Positions 1 to 12,589 of a DNA stretch of 64,000 bases are shown here, piece after piece. Origin of the DNA: Lomentospora prolificans (taxonomy: Eukaryota; Ascomycota; Sordariomycetes; Microascales; Microascaceae); NCBI GenBank assembly GCA_029532625.1, contig JARFXM010000004.1, positions 434,001-498,000 on the forward strand. The letters run 5' to 3'. The notes under the pieces were generated by a model. That model was not told the DNA's origin. It saw nothing but the letters and a program-made list of their open reading frames with translations, and did no database searches. The position numbers and the translations under genes were made by a program. Each line of letters starts with the position of its first letter. The stretch's first letter is position 1.

Positions 1-60
1 GTGCGGAACAATGCCGCATGTGGTGAAGCTAATCGTATTACGCAATATTAGAGTGGTCAG

Positions 61-1776
61 TTAAGTGATATCTACGGCCGACGGCCCATTTTGGCACTGT
101 CGTATACTCTCTTCGCCTTAGGATGGTAAGTGAAAGGAGAAAATAGCGCCGTGACATCTTTTGCCTAATAGGTGTTCATAGCGCTCTCGTAGGTGCTGGC
201 CAGGCCATGTGGCACCTAGTGCTCGGCCGAGCTATATCTGGCGCGGGCGGTTCCGCTATGGGCGTTGTCGCAGCGCTGCTCATTTCTGGTATGTAGTGCT
301 ATTATTATCCCGCTTCTAGTCAACAATAACATTCGTTCTTAACATGGCGACCAACGCAGATCTTGTCCCGATCCGAGACGTCGCGGCGTGGCAAGCCGGC
401 CTGAACCTCGCCGCTACAACCGGCCGAAGTCTCGGCGGCCCGGTGGGAGGCTTCCTCGCCGACACTATCGGCTGGCGTTGGTCCTTCACGGGCCAAGCGC
501 CAATCTTTATCGTTGCCAGCTTCCTTAGTTGGGCTTTTCTTCCACGAGGGCACCTCAATCATTTCCATCACAAAGATGATGCCGTGGCAGACACCGTTCC
601 CGAAGGTGACCAGGAAGCCAACGGTGCCGACAGTGTCGCCGCTCCCGTCGGCGCTCCCGCTGCGGTATTACCTATAGAACATGAGGAGAATGGAAGCTCC
701 TTGTCTCGCATTGATTTTCTGGGTGCATTCCTGCTCGCTCTTACGATCCTGGCAATCCTTGTCCCGCTCGATATTGGCGGCAAGGCCTTTGGCTGGACTC
801 ATCCGGTCATCATCTTGCTTTTTGCCACATCAGTCCTCGCGGGAGCTCTTTTCATTCTCGTCGAGTCCAGGTGGGCCCCTGAGCCTGTATTCCCCCTGGA
901 ACTTCTCCGCAAGCGCAACATCGTGAACTCGTACATCATCTTGGGCGCAATGAGCGCCGCTCAGCTGGGACTGATGTTTTCGGTACCGATATACTTTCAG
1001 GTGAGCCAGAGAGTGTCCAACGCCAAGGCTGGCGCGCACCTATTTCCGGCGGTCCTGGGTAATGCCGTCGGTGCTATTGTCGCGGGCGTAATCATCAAGA
1101 GGTACGTTTGAATTTCATTCATCGGCCGCTCCGGGAATCCTTTATCAGCCTTATTGCTAACTTGGTGGACTCTATAACAAAAGAACGGGAAAGTACAAGG
1201 CGACGCTCATGTTTGGCACGCTCGCTTCTGCATTCTCCTACTTCCTCCTCTTCGTCCGTTGGCACGGTCACACGAACACGCTCGAGTCCCTCTACATTGT
1301 TCCAAGTGGATTCGGCATGGGCATAACGCAAACCGCCGTTTTCACCTCCATCCAAGCTTCTGTTGACCGCAAGAGAAGGGCCCCAGCCATCGCCGGCATG
1401 TATCTTACCTCCCAACTCGGTATGATATTGGGCTTGGCCGTAGTGAGCGCGGTAGTGATGGAGACGGTGCGGTGGAAATTGGATCAATTACTTATCCTAC
1501 TGGATATTGCCGAAGCCGCGCGCGCAGAGGTTGGTCATGATATTAAGCTCTCAGACCTCTCAGAAGGCCTGCAATTTACGGAAGCTAACACAACTTCCAC
1601 AGATCCTTGAAAAGGCAGCTTCCAATATTGACTACCTCGACGAAGTCTCTGGTGGCGTTTACGCAGCCATCGTCGAATCTTACATTCTAGGCCTAGAATG
1701 GTCGCATTTGGTGTCTATAGGCTCGTCATTGTTTGGCTTTGCCGCGGCGTCGGTTCTGAAGGAGCAAAAGTTATAA
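61..1776 (+). CDS. MFS transporter, DHA2 (14-TM) type, 5' partial
   Basis: Membrane transporter of the drug:H+ antiporter-2 type; the substrate cannot be read from sequence. Exons 61-125, 182-288, 360-1101, 1184-1529 and 1603-1776 join in frame. The first visible exon begins with the MFS signature D-I-Y-G-R-R-P of the loop between helices 2 and 3, followed by the G-R-A-I-S-G-A-G-G helix-4 motif. Helices 5-14 follow, and a late segment ending in a short C-terminal tail (K-E-Q-K-L) resembles the last loop and helix of fungal DHA2 proteins. The N-terminus, including helices 1-2, lies left of the window; bases 1-60 look like intron ending in AG. The last intron uses a weak donor (GTTGGT). It sits tail-to-tail with bioF. 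Some fungal biotin neighbourhoods contain MFS genes, but nothing here proves a vitamin substrate. Confidence 0.85.
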
Positions 1777-1939
1777 ATCGTAATATTGTTTAAGAATATT
1801 AGAAGACGGGAGATGGTAGAAAAAAATCATGGCGGGGAAGGGGGGTGGGGGAGTAAATAAAAATGTCACAACGTATAGAGCCATTAGCGTTCTACGGTAG
1901 AGCCCATCCGTGTTCTTTAAAATATATGAATATTATTGT

Positions 1940-3360
1940 TCAAATGTGCGGCTTTATTTGCCTTGCTTCGTTGCCATCCGTGCCACCGTTTTGATGGTCG
2001 ATAACCCAGGCTTCTATAGCACCCACCAGCCCTTCGATCTGATCAAGAGTATTCCCCGCGTGTAGGCAGATCCTCACGCGCTCCTTTCCGATGGGGACGG
2101 TGGGTGCAACAATTGGACGAATCATGTAGCCGCGGGCCTGGCAATATTGCGCTAGCGAGCGTGGTTGCGATGTGAAGACGGGGAGAATCGGTGACTGGGG
2201 CTTGGTAGGGTTGACGTAGAGAACTTTTGAATTGGGCTGGCGGCGTTCGCAAAGACTTAGCAGTAGTACATGTGTCCGATTGACAAGAGTCCAGAGATGT
2301 TCAAGAAGAGGAGCTGATTTTCCGCTCATGAGGTAACTGTATGTCGTCTGGATGCTAGCGAGTGTCGTGAATGGAAGTGCTGTGGTATATATGAGACTTC
2401 TGGCATAATTGATGAGGTATTCTCTTGTTGTTGACGAGCATAGTAGAATTGCTAATAACGGTGCTTCCTATTAGCCTCACTTCGCAGGAGCGAGATGCCA
2501 AACCCGAGTGGCTCACACGTACCGCCTGCACAGCTCATGGCTTTTCCGAAGGTATGCAACCGCGCCCACACTTTACTTTCGAGGCCCAGTGCACTTACGA
2601 GACCTTGACCTCGATCACCGATGACCCCGGTTGAATGGGCTTCGTCGACAATAATGTAGCCATTCCCGTTGGGTAGTAGAGCGTCGACACATTCCACAAT
2701 TTCTCCGAGAGGCGAGACATCTCCATCCATGCTATAGATGCCTTCGACTGCGATAAATACGTTCTTACCTCCAGATTGGACGTCTTCGCTTTCTTGGAGC
2801 AACGTCGCGAGGACTGTTGATAATGAGGGGTTGGTTTGAGGCGTGTCGGGATCCCTCGTTTGGGCTTCCACGGAGTTGTGCGCAAATGGAATTCGCCTGG
2901 ACGCTCGGCTCATGCGCATTCCGTCATGGACACTCGCGTGGATAAGCTCGTCGTAGACGATGACATCTCCGGGCTGGGGAACACAACTGAACAGACCAAC
3001 ATTGGCATCAAATCCCGAGTTGAAAAGGAGGCCGGCTTTTGCCCCGTGGAATTGGGCGACCTCATGCTCCAGTGCCTCGGCAAATGCCGAGTTTCCATCC
3101 AGCAAACGAGAGCCGCCAGACCCCAAGATGGCGTTGGCACCGTCGGCGCGCTCTTGAACGGTGGAACTGCCGATTTCACTCTGTAACCTTTGAAGATACT
3201 CACGCTGTACATCGGCGCGTGTTGACAGGGAGAGGTATGCATTGGAGGAAAAGTCGACACAATTGAGAGGAACTGTCGTCAGGCGACGCAGCTGGCTCTT
3301 GGCTTCCCGCCGGGCGAGAATACCCCTTAGGGTTTCTTCTAGGGCCCTTTCCTGCGGCAT
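1940..3360 (-). CDS. bioF: 8-amino-7-oxononanoate synthase (KAPA synthase)
   Basis: PLP-dependent enzyme that condenses pimeloyl thioester with L-alanine, the first committed step of biotin synthesis. Two exons, 3360-2523 and 2451-1940, joined over a 71-base intron with a GTACGT donor, give 449 residues, somewhat longer than bacterial BioF. Visible family motifs are the N-terminal N-A-Y-L-S-L segment, the glycine-rich G-S-G-G-S-R-L-L-D-G-N loop, H-G-A-K-A-G-L-L-F-N-S-G, the PLP-binding D-E-A-H-S-T-G-V-I-G-D-R-G and the T-F-G-K-A-M segment with the Schiff-base lysine. The C-terminal exon carries the usual small domain. The gene is head-to-head with bioDA across 421 bases, which supports the biotin assignment over other alpha-oxoamine synthases such as 5-aminolevulinate synthase or the serine palmitoyltransferase subunits. 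Fungal KAPA synthases are often peroxisomal; the protein ends K-P-H-I, not a clear PTS1 signal. Confidence 0.9.
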
Positions 3361-3781
3361 TGGCGGCTGGATTGGTGGTATTTTCCAAGTTTTGGTTTTC
3401 CAGCCCTATATCGAAGCGCGCGGGGAAAATGCAACTTTTTTTTCTCCTCTCTGCCGCCGTTGGAAAACGAAACGTGGGGGGTTTGGCCGATGACGACGAA
3501 ACTAGCAACGATCCAGCACAGACCTCGGATCTTGTTGGGAAATTGACTGCATTTGATGCAGGTCCGCCACGCCACACCAGCAGATCTTGGCTGAGCTCGC
3601 CCCTCTTGGTGCAACAACCTTGCGGGTCGGCGCAAAATGCGTCGTCTTCTTGCCCCGCCTCTAGCCGACCTGAAGAATTCTTCTTCCTCCTCCTCCTCGT
3701 CGCTCCCTCCCCAAATACTTAAGAGCCTGCAGTGAGAAACGGCGGACGGAAAATACAAGGGCAGGCAACTGGCCGTGCATC
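3361..3781. promoter_or_regulatory. Shared bidirectional promoter of bioF and bioDA
   Basis: The 421 bases between the two divergent start codons must hold both promoters. The bioDA-proximal half has a pyrimidine-rich run (about 3675-3712, TTC/CTC repeats) of the kind common just upstream of fungal start sites. No clear TATA box is seen on either strand. Confidence 0.6.
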
Positions 3782-6465
3782 ATGGCTCCGGTTGGCGCTC
3801 TGTTGTGGCGTTCACTCAAGACTTTTCAGATTTACGGTGCCAACACCGATGTCGGCAAGACTATTTTCACCACCCTCCTGTGCAATGCGTGTCGGAAGTT
3901 TCGGCCGCACGACGAAATCTCATTCCTTAAGCCCGTCTCTACTGGGCCACAGGAAGACGCGGACGATTGGTGTACGTCTGCCTGCCGATGCTCGCTCAGC
4001 ATATCTACTGTTAATAATATTACCTATGCTAACCTCCCGGTGGCTTATAGAGAGAATACCCGCGTTGACTATCCTTCTACTCTTGAGCTAACCTATTATC
4101 CCACATGTAGCCACATAAAAAGGTATACTACGGACGTATCCACAAAAACGCTATTTCAATTCGAAACCCCAGTGAGCCCTCATCTCGCTGCAGCCACATC
4201 TGATCAGGTAAATATTAATCCATTCAGCACCAAATCCATCGCTTGCACTCTGCCTAACTCGTCTCCTTCAGCCAACCCCAACCGACGCGGCTGTACTGAA
4301 AGGAATTCGCCATCATGTACTCAGCCGCGCGGGCCATGGTCGTGGCTGGTTGTTTTTGGAGACAGCCGGTGGCATCCATTCGCCCGGCCCTTCGGGAACT
4401 ACGCAAGCTGATCTCTATACGCCTCTCCGATTACCCGTCATCCTGGTTGGCGACTCCAAGCTAGGGGGAATCTCGCAGACGATTGCCTCTTTTGAGTCCC
4501 TCAAGATGCGCGGCTACGACATTGAAGCATTGCTTCTATTCGAAAACGCTCACTATGACAACCACTCGTACCTATCAGAATATTTTACCAACGAACATGG
4601 TATCCCCGTTCAAGCTTTTCGGCCACCGCCGCCGAGGTCTGATCATGCCTCAGATTTCACCGCTATGCGTCGTTACTACGAGGAAGCCAGCTCTTCGGGA
4701 GAGGCACGTAGTGTCATTGACAATCTAGAAAAACGACACGAGGACCGAGTTTCACGAGTAGACGCGATGGCACGTGATGCATACCAAACCATCTGGTACC
4801 CTTTTACCCAGCATGGCCGCCTCTCACCCGACCGCATCATGACCATAACCTCTGCCTACGGCGACTATTTCCAAACTGTTGTTCCTAAAAGCCCGGATTC
4901 GCCTCCTGAGGAACCTCTCCTACAACCGTCTTTTGACGCGTCGGCATCATGGTGGACTCAGGGCCTAGGTCACGCAAACCCCAAACTAACGCTTGCGGCC
5001 TCGTATGCAGCCGGGCGTTATGGCCATGTCATGTTTGCCGAGGCAATCCACGAACCCGCAATTGAGTTGGCCAAGACTCTACTCAAGGTCCTGGATAACC
5101 CAAGAATGTCGAGGGTGTTTTACTCGGACAACGGTAGTACGGGCATGGAAGTTGCGGTCAAAATGGCCCTGAGAGCTACACGCGAGCGCTACAAAGTGGA
5201 CACTAAAGAAAAGCTCCAAGTTATCGGACTCAAGGGAAGTTATCACGGCGACACCATGGGTGCAATGGATTCGACTGAGCCATCCGTGTACAACGAGAAA
5301 GTTGAGTGGTACGATGGAAAAGGGTTCTGGTTTGATTACCCCACTGTTCTTTGCAGCGATGGGACCTGGTCGATCCAGATCCCAGACTCTCTAGTTGCGA
5401 AACCTGGCCAGACCCAGGTAATATTCGACTCCTTATCAAGCATTTTCGACATCGACCAAAGGCGGATGTCGCCCATCTATAACAACTACACCGCATATAT
5501 CCGAGATACTATCGAGGAACTTGTAAGACAGGGGCGCAAATTCGGTGCCTTGTTAATGGAGCCCTTGGTGTTGGGTGCGGGTGGAATGATGATGGTGTAG
5601 GTTAATTAACAACCCGTATTCTTCCTTTTTTTTCTGGCACGCCCGGGCTAACATTATTTGTGTCACCCTTAGTGACCCGTTGTTCCAGCGTGCTCTGGTG
5701 GATGTAGTACGGGACTCGGCTTCACTTTTCGATGCTAAAGCAAGATCCGTCTCCTCTACCGATCCTCACGCATGGGTCGGACTCCCGGTCATATTTGACG
5801 AAGTCTTTACTGGGCTAACGCGCCTCGGGCCTCTTACGAGCGCCTCCTTCCTTGATGTGCACCCGGACATCTCCGTCCACGCAAAGCTGCTGACAGGAGG
5901 ATTGGTCCCCCTATGCGCTACTGTGGCATCAGAAGCAATCTTTGACGCGTTCCATAGCGAGCACAAGAGCGATGCACTTCTTCATGGCCATAGCTACACT
6001 GCCCATCCAGTCGGATGTCAAGTGGCACTTGAGTCGGTGAAGGAGCTCGAGAGCCTCGATGCGCGGGGTGTCTGGGATTGGGCTAAAGAATCATGGAATC
6101 AAGGGCGCCGATCAAAAACGACAGAGATCACCCCACGCGATTCCGTTCGAACACCAATTTGGTCCGTCTGGTCCGAGGATTTTGTCAACTCAATCTCCTC
6201 GCGCCATCAGGTGGCCGGAGTCTGGGCCCTCGGCACAGTCTTGGCAATTCATATGAAGGACACGGAGGGAACGGGGTATACTAGCAACTCGGCTGCCAGA
6301 GTACAGGAAGCGCTTCTCGCGGGCGAAAGCATCAAGGGACGAGGCTCTTGGAATATTCACAGCCGCGTTCTTGGAAACGTTCTTTATGTAATGACGGGGC
6401 AGACGACTAGCCAAGAGGAGGTGGAACGCCTTCAGAGAATACTGGGTCGGGTGATATCAAGTTGA
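3782..6465 (+). CDS. bioDA: Bifunctional dethiobiotin synthetase / DAPA aminotransferase
   Basis: Fusion enzyme carrying out two successive biotin steps: transamination of KAPA to DAPA and ring closure to dethiobiotin. Exons 3782-3969, 4111-4207, 4272-5596 and 5673-6465 keep frame throughout and give 800 residues, as expected for fungal and plant BIO3-BIO1 type fusions. The N-terminal BioD part has the P-loop G-A-N-T-D-V-G-K-T near residue 20, K-P-V-S-T-G, and E-T-A-G-G-I-H-S-P. The aminotransferase half begins near W-Y-P-F-T-Q-H and shows G-S-Y-H-G-D-T-M-G, the PLP aspartate in D-E-V-F-T-G and the lysine in K-L-L-T-G-G-L-V-P-L. Its partner bioF is divergent immediately upstream. No biotin synthase (bioB) gene is visible in the window. 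Confidence 0.95.
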
Positions 6466-6886
6466 AGGAAAACTCGACTACCTTGCAAGCGTTGAATAAA
6501 CGACGGCCTTAACGCCCTAAATACAGCAGGTTTTCATTCAAATCGTTGCAGTGGATCACTAGCGCGATTCCTCCAATTGACAACGTTGGTGATGATTGAC
6601 GCCGCCCCAGGCATGCGTCGCCGCTGATTGCTGTCCTTGCCAGCTCTTTAAATGCCCATCCGCGCAACCGGTCTCGCCACTATATCCTATGGAAGAGGAC
6701 GACACACTCCTTCGATTGCCACCATGCGTGGTTCCCTAAAAACAAAAGGAGTCTTGCTGAGACTTTGGGATGAACGTCATGGACAATCTGGTAAATAATA
6801 CCTAGGAGATTACCACTGAAAAAAAAAAAAATCTAAACCTGATAATATATAACAACCAAACAGTACAAAAGGAAATGACTTCGCTC
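6466..6886. other. Intergenic region between convergent genes
   Basis: Lies between the 3' ends of bioDA and the antiporter gene. It contains an A-run near 6818-6832. No coding or RNA feature is recognised; it presumably holds both 3' UTRs. Confidence 0.6.
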
Positions 6887-8833
6887 CTACGATCTGCCGC
6901 GTTCGAGGTCATTTTGGAATTTCACCTGGAGGTCTTCGTGGGAAAAGCTGGATTCGATGACTGGCAAATCTTGGACGTCGAAGGTGGGCCGCGAAAAGCG
7001 GTTGTATGCAATGATGGTATCCCTATCAGCGGCCTCCGCATTGACAGGGAGACTAAGGCTGACAGACCTTCGGCGGATATGCATGGAGTCATCCTTGATC
7101 GGCTTGACACCCTTGTATTCGTAGATGGCGTTGAGGATCGGGATCGAAATACCGTGGACAACAATGGAGAAGAAAGCGAGCCAGTACACCACGGGTCTCA
7201 TGGCACGTAGCATGTTGACGACTTCCTCGTCTCCGGTGGCTTCCTCAATCTCGGGGAATAGGTGGCGCGCATGCTCAACGTAAAAGATCGCTCCAACGCC
7301 GATGGGCCCAAAATATCCCATGAAAAGGGCCTCCTTCCAGTCTGCCACGGTATTGGGCATGAGCTTGTAGGTCAGGAAAATGGCGGGCAAACGCCGGAAG
7401 ACGAGCACCAGGAAGCCTAGACCGACCAGCCGTCCATACGTGATGCCGGATACGCTGGACTGGAACTCGCTCCAGGGAAGAATGCTGCCGAGATAGATAA
7501 AGCCGCCAAAGTTGAGAAGCACGTCGACACTGGCGTTGACTTCGTCGTGTCGCCGAAGGATTTCCGCGAGGTATTCGCCGTCCCAGTTGAGAGCATTCCC
7601 TGCAATAAAACATGCAAGGAGATCGTCAATCCCGAGACATCCGCATGTACCCAGAAGGAATAGCTAACCGACGGGTTATTAATAACAGGCCACGCCAAGA
7701 GGGAAAAAACAAATGCCTACTTACGCCTAGTGCGGTCGGTGCGAGAACGTAGCTCTCCGCGTCAATCCATTTTCTAGCCAAGGAAGTCAGAATAAAGGAA
7801 AGAGTAATACGGGTAGAGACAAAGCAGTATCGTACTTTTTCAAAGAAAGCTTCAGGGCGACCCTAGAAGCCCATCCAATGGCAGCGCCGTAGACGACACT
7901 CAAGACAATCAAGTAGAGCCACGTTTCTAAAAACCAGTGGCGCATAGCGACACCAGCGCCTCCGCCCTGTCGGCTCACATCTCCCGCTCGACGTTCAAGC
8001 GTACCCATCGTTGTGGTGCTCGGAACGAAGCCGTCAGAGTGCCGTATAAGATATACCGCAAACATTAGGAAAGGGAACCCGAAGCCATCGTTGGCGCCCG
8101 CTTCTGAAGAGATGATCTCTCGTAATGACCGCGCCACGAACTTGTCGGAGAACGGACCTTTGGCGATGGCCTGAGAAAGAATGGGATCGGTACAGGTAAC
8201 GCAGGAGGCGATGACCAGGGCAGAAAGCAGGGTGAGCTTGGGGATAGTAATCATAACGCAGCCCGTTGTGGCTAGCCACATGAGCGTCATGACCGGAAGC
8301 AGGACGACGAGCATGTCCTTCCATCGGGTCTTCTGGTACTTAGCAGGGAGTTGATAGCCGGCAATCACTAGCTGGATTCCGATCATGACCCGCATGACAC
8401 CCTAAGACGACAGGCATTAGGGGCTTATGGTTATTGACGTCTCTTTTCCTTTGGCTCACCAACGTGATTGCACCCGTCTGGCCTGGGTTGGCAGAACCCC
8501 ATTTTTCCGAGTCTATAAATCTAGCAGCTATCGGTCCCAAGCAGATGCCGACAACCACGGCGGGCACTGGGGAGGGTTAGCACTGCTATTGATGCAAGCC
8601 ATTTTTCATGTCCCTGGCAGGCTTGATCCACGTACGTGCTTCTCCCAAGAACCAGGCATCTTTAATCTTGACCGAGATGATGCCATACAGAATGGTGAAT
8701 GCACCTAGCGCAGGTTGGATAGGAGTCTGTGAGTTGGATTTGTCCGCTTAAGGAGTGCGACACGGGTTGTTATAAGATGCGTACCAAAAATCGCGATGAT
8801 GGCGTTCAGCTCGCTCACATCCAAGGTGGGCAT
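6887..8833 (-). CDS. Plasma-membrane Na+/H+ (K+) antiporter, Nha1/Cnh1 type
   Basis: Monovalent cation:proton antiporter (CPA1, fungal Nha1 family), expected in the plasma membrane for sodium/potassium export and pH control. Six exons (8833-8785, 8704-8636, 8566-8460, 8401-7836, 7773-7725, 7663-6887) join in frame to 538 residues. Hallmarks are the helix-1 start, G-E-A then G-I-C-L-G-P, C-V-T-C-T-D-P-I-L with the ND/TDP ion-binding aspartate, S-E-A-G-A-N-D-G-F-G-F-P-F, G-I-D-D-L-L-A-C-F-I-A-G-N, and near the end G-Y-F-G-P-I-G-V-G-A-I-F-Y. The start was chosen because the short first exon restores the conserved helix-1 context. The protein lacks most of the very long hydrophilic tail of yeast Nha1, so it belongs to a short-tailed form. 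It is convergent with bioDA. Confidence 0.88.
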
Positions 8834-11800
8834 CTTGGCAGCCCCGGGTGGTATCGCGCTTGGCTGCAGCTTGGCACCAGGTGGGGTGGGGATCTATCTA
8901 TCTGTGTGTGGAGGTTGGAATGCCTCAAACGCTTGGCTTGTACGATTTTGCGAAGCTGGTCCTGTAATGCTGTCGCACTTGGACTGAGGATAAACAAGAA
9001 TGATGTGGACATGGGCGAACGACGGAGAACCGATGCAATCGCAGGACGGAGGGCCAGCAGTATATAAAGCCGGAGTCAGGAGGTAGGGTGTTGCTGGGCA
9101 GGCTGTAGTCGTAAGAATTATTAATGACTATTGGTGCTCATCTTCATCTTGACAGCGCTGTTCTCCAGCCCAGCTAGGCTTAGTCGCGGCTGGCTATTCG
9201 CTAATTCTCTCAGTTCTGGCAAGGTGTAGAGTGCTGTATTTCTGGCAGTCCTCCGTAGCCATAGGCTTAATTAATGTTTTATGAAATCCAATGTATCGCT
9301 GGCTGGCCTGGCAGAGCTGGCAGAGCCACTAGCCAGGCGATCTGGTCCCGCTGGGCTGGCGAACAGTCCCTAGAAAGCCCTGAACCATTTTTGCTTCTTC
9401 GGAGGTCACCTAAAAAGAAGCCAAGACGGGAAATTTCCACCCCTATAGAATGCTTGGCAAAGGGTTGGGGGGCGGGAATCAAGAGGAGATCAAGAGAGCA
9501 GTCGGAAGTTTCAAACGTTGGTCACCAGTTCTGTGGCAAGCCTTTCGCTGGGGCTTAGCCAGCCAGCCCGCGCGGCTTGAGGGGGTCTCGCGTTCTTTTT
9601 CCTCGGCCCTTTCCAAAGGGGGGGCGTTGCGCCGAGACACTATTGCCAGCTATCCACATGCTCTTTAGAGATAAGGAAGGTTTGCAAGGAACCGCCCTCT
9701 ACTGGCATGTGTATTGTATCTCTCAATAACAGCCCATCAAGTGGCGGGGGATTTACATGTACTATCGTGATTTGTCCAAAGATGGGAATGGGGTTCAACG
9801 ACAGCTTGCTATGCTCAGTTCCTTCAAAAGCACATTTCCAACTCAAAGCCTGGCCTCGTTGCTTGCCTACGTCGATCGCCAGGCCTGGCTGTGGCTGGCT
9901 GGTGGCGGTGGAGCGACTTTCAATCGTTAGCAGGCCACTAGTGGTTCTGGCTTGGTCACTTGGCTGTCTTGGCATCTCAGTGACCAAGAAATATCCCAAT
10001 CCTCGACGAACATCAAACCGTCCACGGCTGCGAGAAAGGACACGTCTGCACCAGCATCTTGATAAGGCCCCGGACGGAAATTCGTCCTTGAACAACATCA
10101 CCACGTTTGCTGTTGGGCAGTCTCTCCTGTGTCGTGGCCCCAGCGTGGCCTGCTCTTGTAAGGCGCAATGGCACATGCGCCGAAATGGAAACGAGAAAAC
10201 AGGGTTTGGCTCGTTCTTTTCGTTTCCCTCGCAGGTTCGTGGAGTCTCGTGGCTCAGATTTGCCCCCTCCCTGCTGACATTTTCCCAGAAGGCCGCTCGC
10301 CTCGCCTCGTGGAAGAGGACGACAATATCTGGAGATCCTTATATCTCTTGAGGTAGGCGCCAGGCAGAATCGTGAAACCTGTCGATCCACGGTGCCCAAG
10401 GTAACCAGATGCGTGTCTTGGCGTGTCTTGGCGCTTATCACCCCTGAGGTTCAACTTGGACACGATACCCCTTGGCGCCAAGATATGCGCAATAGCGCAG
10501 TCGGTCCGTACCGCTTCTGGTTAATATTAGTGAGCTGGCTCTCCGGAAGATTGCGGGGAGAATCTCTCCCTATTGATCGAAAATTAACAGGAATCAAACC
10601 AAGGAATGAGCATGAGCGGATGAAAGGATTCGATATGTTGCCAGCGGCGGGGCCTCGAAGGAAAAGATCCTCACCATCGCCGCCGACAACGAGAACTAGG
10701 GATATTTGCCGCCCCCACCCAAGTAGATCCGCCCTGTAAACCACGCGGAGATCGTCATCAACCACTGGGGCTTCCCTCTGAGGAACGGGTGTGCTTTGGC
10801 CTAACCGCTCAACCCCTGGGAGCCTCCATCCCAACCCCAGTTTCATACAGTTTCACCAGGTATGCATACGATTTTTGACCATCCTCAAGGATCGTGCACT
10901 TTCTTTCAGAGGCTGCGCGGGTATTTTAGCCTAGCATCTGCCGCCGAGCATATGTATGCTGGCCCCAACCCACCAGTGGCTGGAGGTGCTTAGCATCGTC
11001 GCCTGAGCGGTTCCCAGAGGAAACACCGAGACCAGATGCGAATCATACAGGAGTTTTATACTCGGCGTAGCGCAAACCGAGCCGCGTCATCCATCAATAA
11101 GATCGTCCAGCTGATGGGAATGAGCCGGAGGTATATTTAATTCTTCTGAAGCCGCCAGCGGGCTAGTAATTCTTCCAAATTAGGAAATGTTAAGGCTGGG
11201 ATGAGATGGTATCCGCCCGACTTATTAGTATGCAACACGGCTGACGGTACCCGCCTGTCGCCTTGTAATTAGTTAGGGGGAAGAGCCGCGCCCAATCCGC
11301 CGAGGAATGGCCTATCTGAAAGCTTTGAGATTCCCACAAAAGACTAATAATCTCTGCCACGGTGGACGGCCCTCTTCCTCCTTTGAAGATGCCTGTGGCT
11401 AGAAAGCTCACAAATTGGCGATGACTTATTAGACCTTGATGCCGACTAGTTTCGACGACGGTACCCAGATCGGTGACGAGACCTTGCTTTCTACAAGGCA
11501 TGGTGTCACAGATCAGTGAGGCGATGGCGGCCACGTCGAATTGATTATCTGAGTCTATCTTAGATACGCTAGGTCATTGAGCATCACAGAGGCGACAACA
11601 TGCTTAGAATGACTCGGACTTAACAGGTATCTCGCCTTTAGTTCCTAAATACCCCAGTTTTCGCGCTTCCGTTACATTGCGGAGCATTTTCTGTTGTGAC
11701 TCAATCATATCCAGATGGCATTCTATTGTTTCGTTCTGAGGCTAAGTTCAGTTCCTTTTGTCAGTTGTCGGCTGCCTTGTGCTCAGCCAAGGCTATTCGC

Positions 11801-12589
11801 AAGTTCTTCGACACTGTGGGGATATTCCCCTTGTGCTATGACAGCAGTGGCACTGCATGTGTTTCGCATCTTTCCCCGGTACTAGTGGATGGCGTGATCC
11901 CGAAAACCAATTGGAAAGTTGAATAGCCCTGGAACAGTGGTTATCTCTGATCCGTATTATTATCTTTACCTATTTAGACGTCTCTACCGAGGTATCTAGT
12001 CTAGAATTTTCCGGTACATTGTCCGGAATTCAAGGTGCTGAAACTGAGGGAGGCATAAGAACAAGGCGCCGGGGTGAAGAAGATGGATAGACCATGACCC
12101 TAGTGGCCCGGGAGCGCATATTTTGTTGAGAATAACTCGCCATGGCCTCATATTTCGGTCAGCGTGATGTGGAAGTGGGCGAACCTACGACGACAGCAAG
12201 ACGTTGAGTGAGCTCGATGATGGATTCGGTGCCAACACGGATTACATCAAGCTTAGTCCTAGTATTAACCTACTATTTGCCTAACACACTCCGTTCACTA
12301 TTGGGAATTATCTTGTGCACCTTTGTGGAAGGATCAGTTGAATCATCTAGGAGAGAGGCTTTACCATTCCGACGCCCCGAAGCTTTGCGGGCATCGTCCA
12401 ATATCATCAGGGAGACTTGGAATCTAAACACGTATAAGAGAAATTGGTGTTTATTGATGAATAAAGTTCGTGCCGAGGTTTGCGGTCGTGGTAAAGGTCG
12501 ATCTGTTTCCGAAGATGCCAGAAGTCGCCGCCATAATATATTGCTCACGCCGCTCCGCGAAGACGAGTTGTGGATTCGGTTTTTTTTTA
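8834..12589. other. Long region without a convincing gene
   Basis: 3.7 kb between the antiporter start and the dehydroshikimate dehydratase stop. Open frames of 100-210 codons occur on both strands (9707-10351 plus, 9640-10176 minus, 10451-10846 minus) but show no recognisable motif, low-complexity composition and overlapping antisense frames, so I treat them as chance. A short tandem duplication (GCGTGTCTTG twice) lies near 10410-10432. A frame at 11190-11534 on the minus strand is discussed among the rejected items. Confidence 0.5.

Noticed and set aside
9640..10441. Overlapping open frames of 142-214 codons on both strands
   Set aside because: No motifs, mutually antisense, composition unlike the confirmed genes; likely chance.
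11190..11534. Minus-strand frame with a C-D-T-M-P-C-R-K-like stretch and a W-A-R-L-F-P segment, faintly like a sugar-transporter core
   Set aside because: Single short frame without transmembrane periodicity or neighbouring exons; similarity too weak to call a relic.
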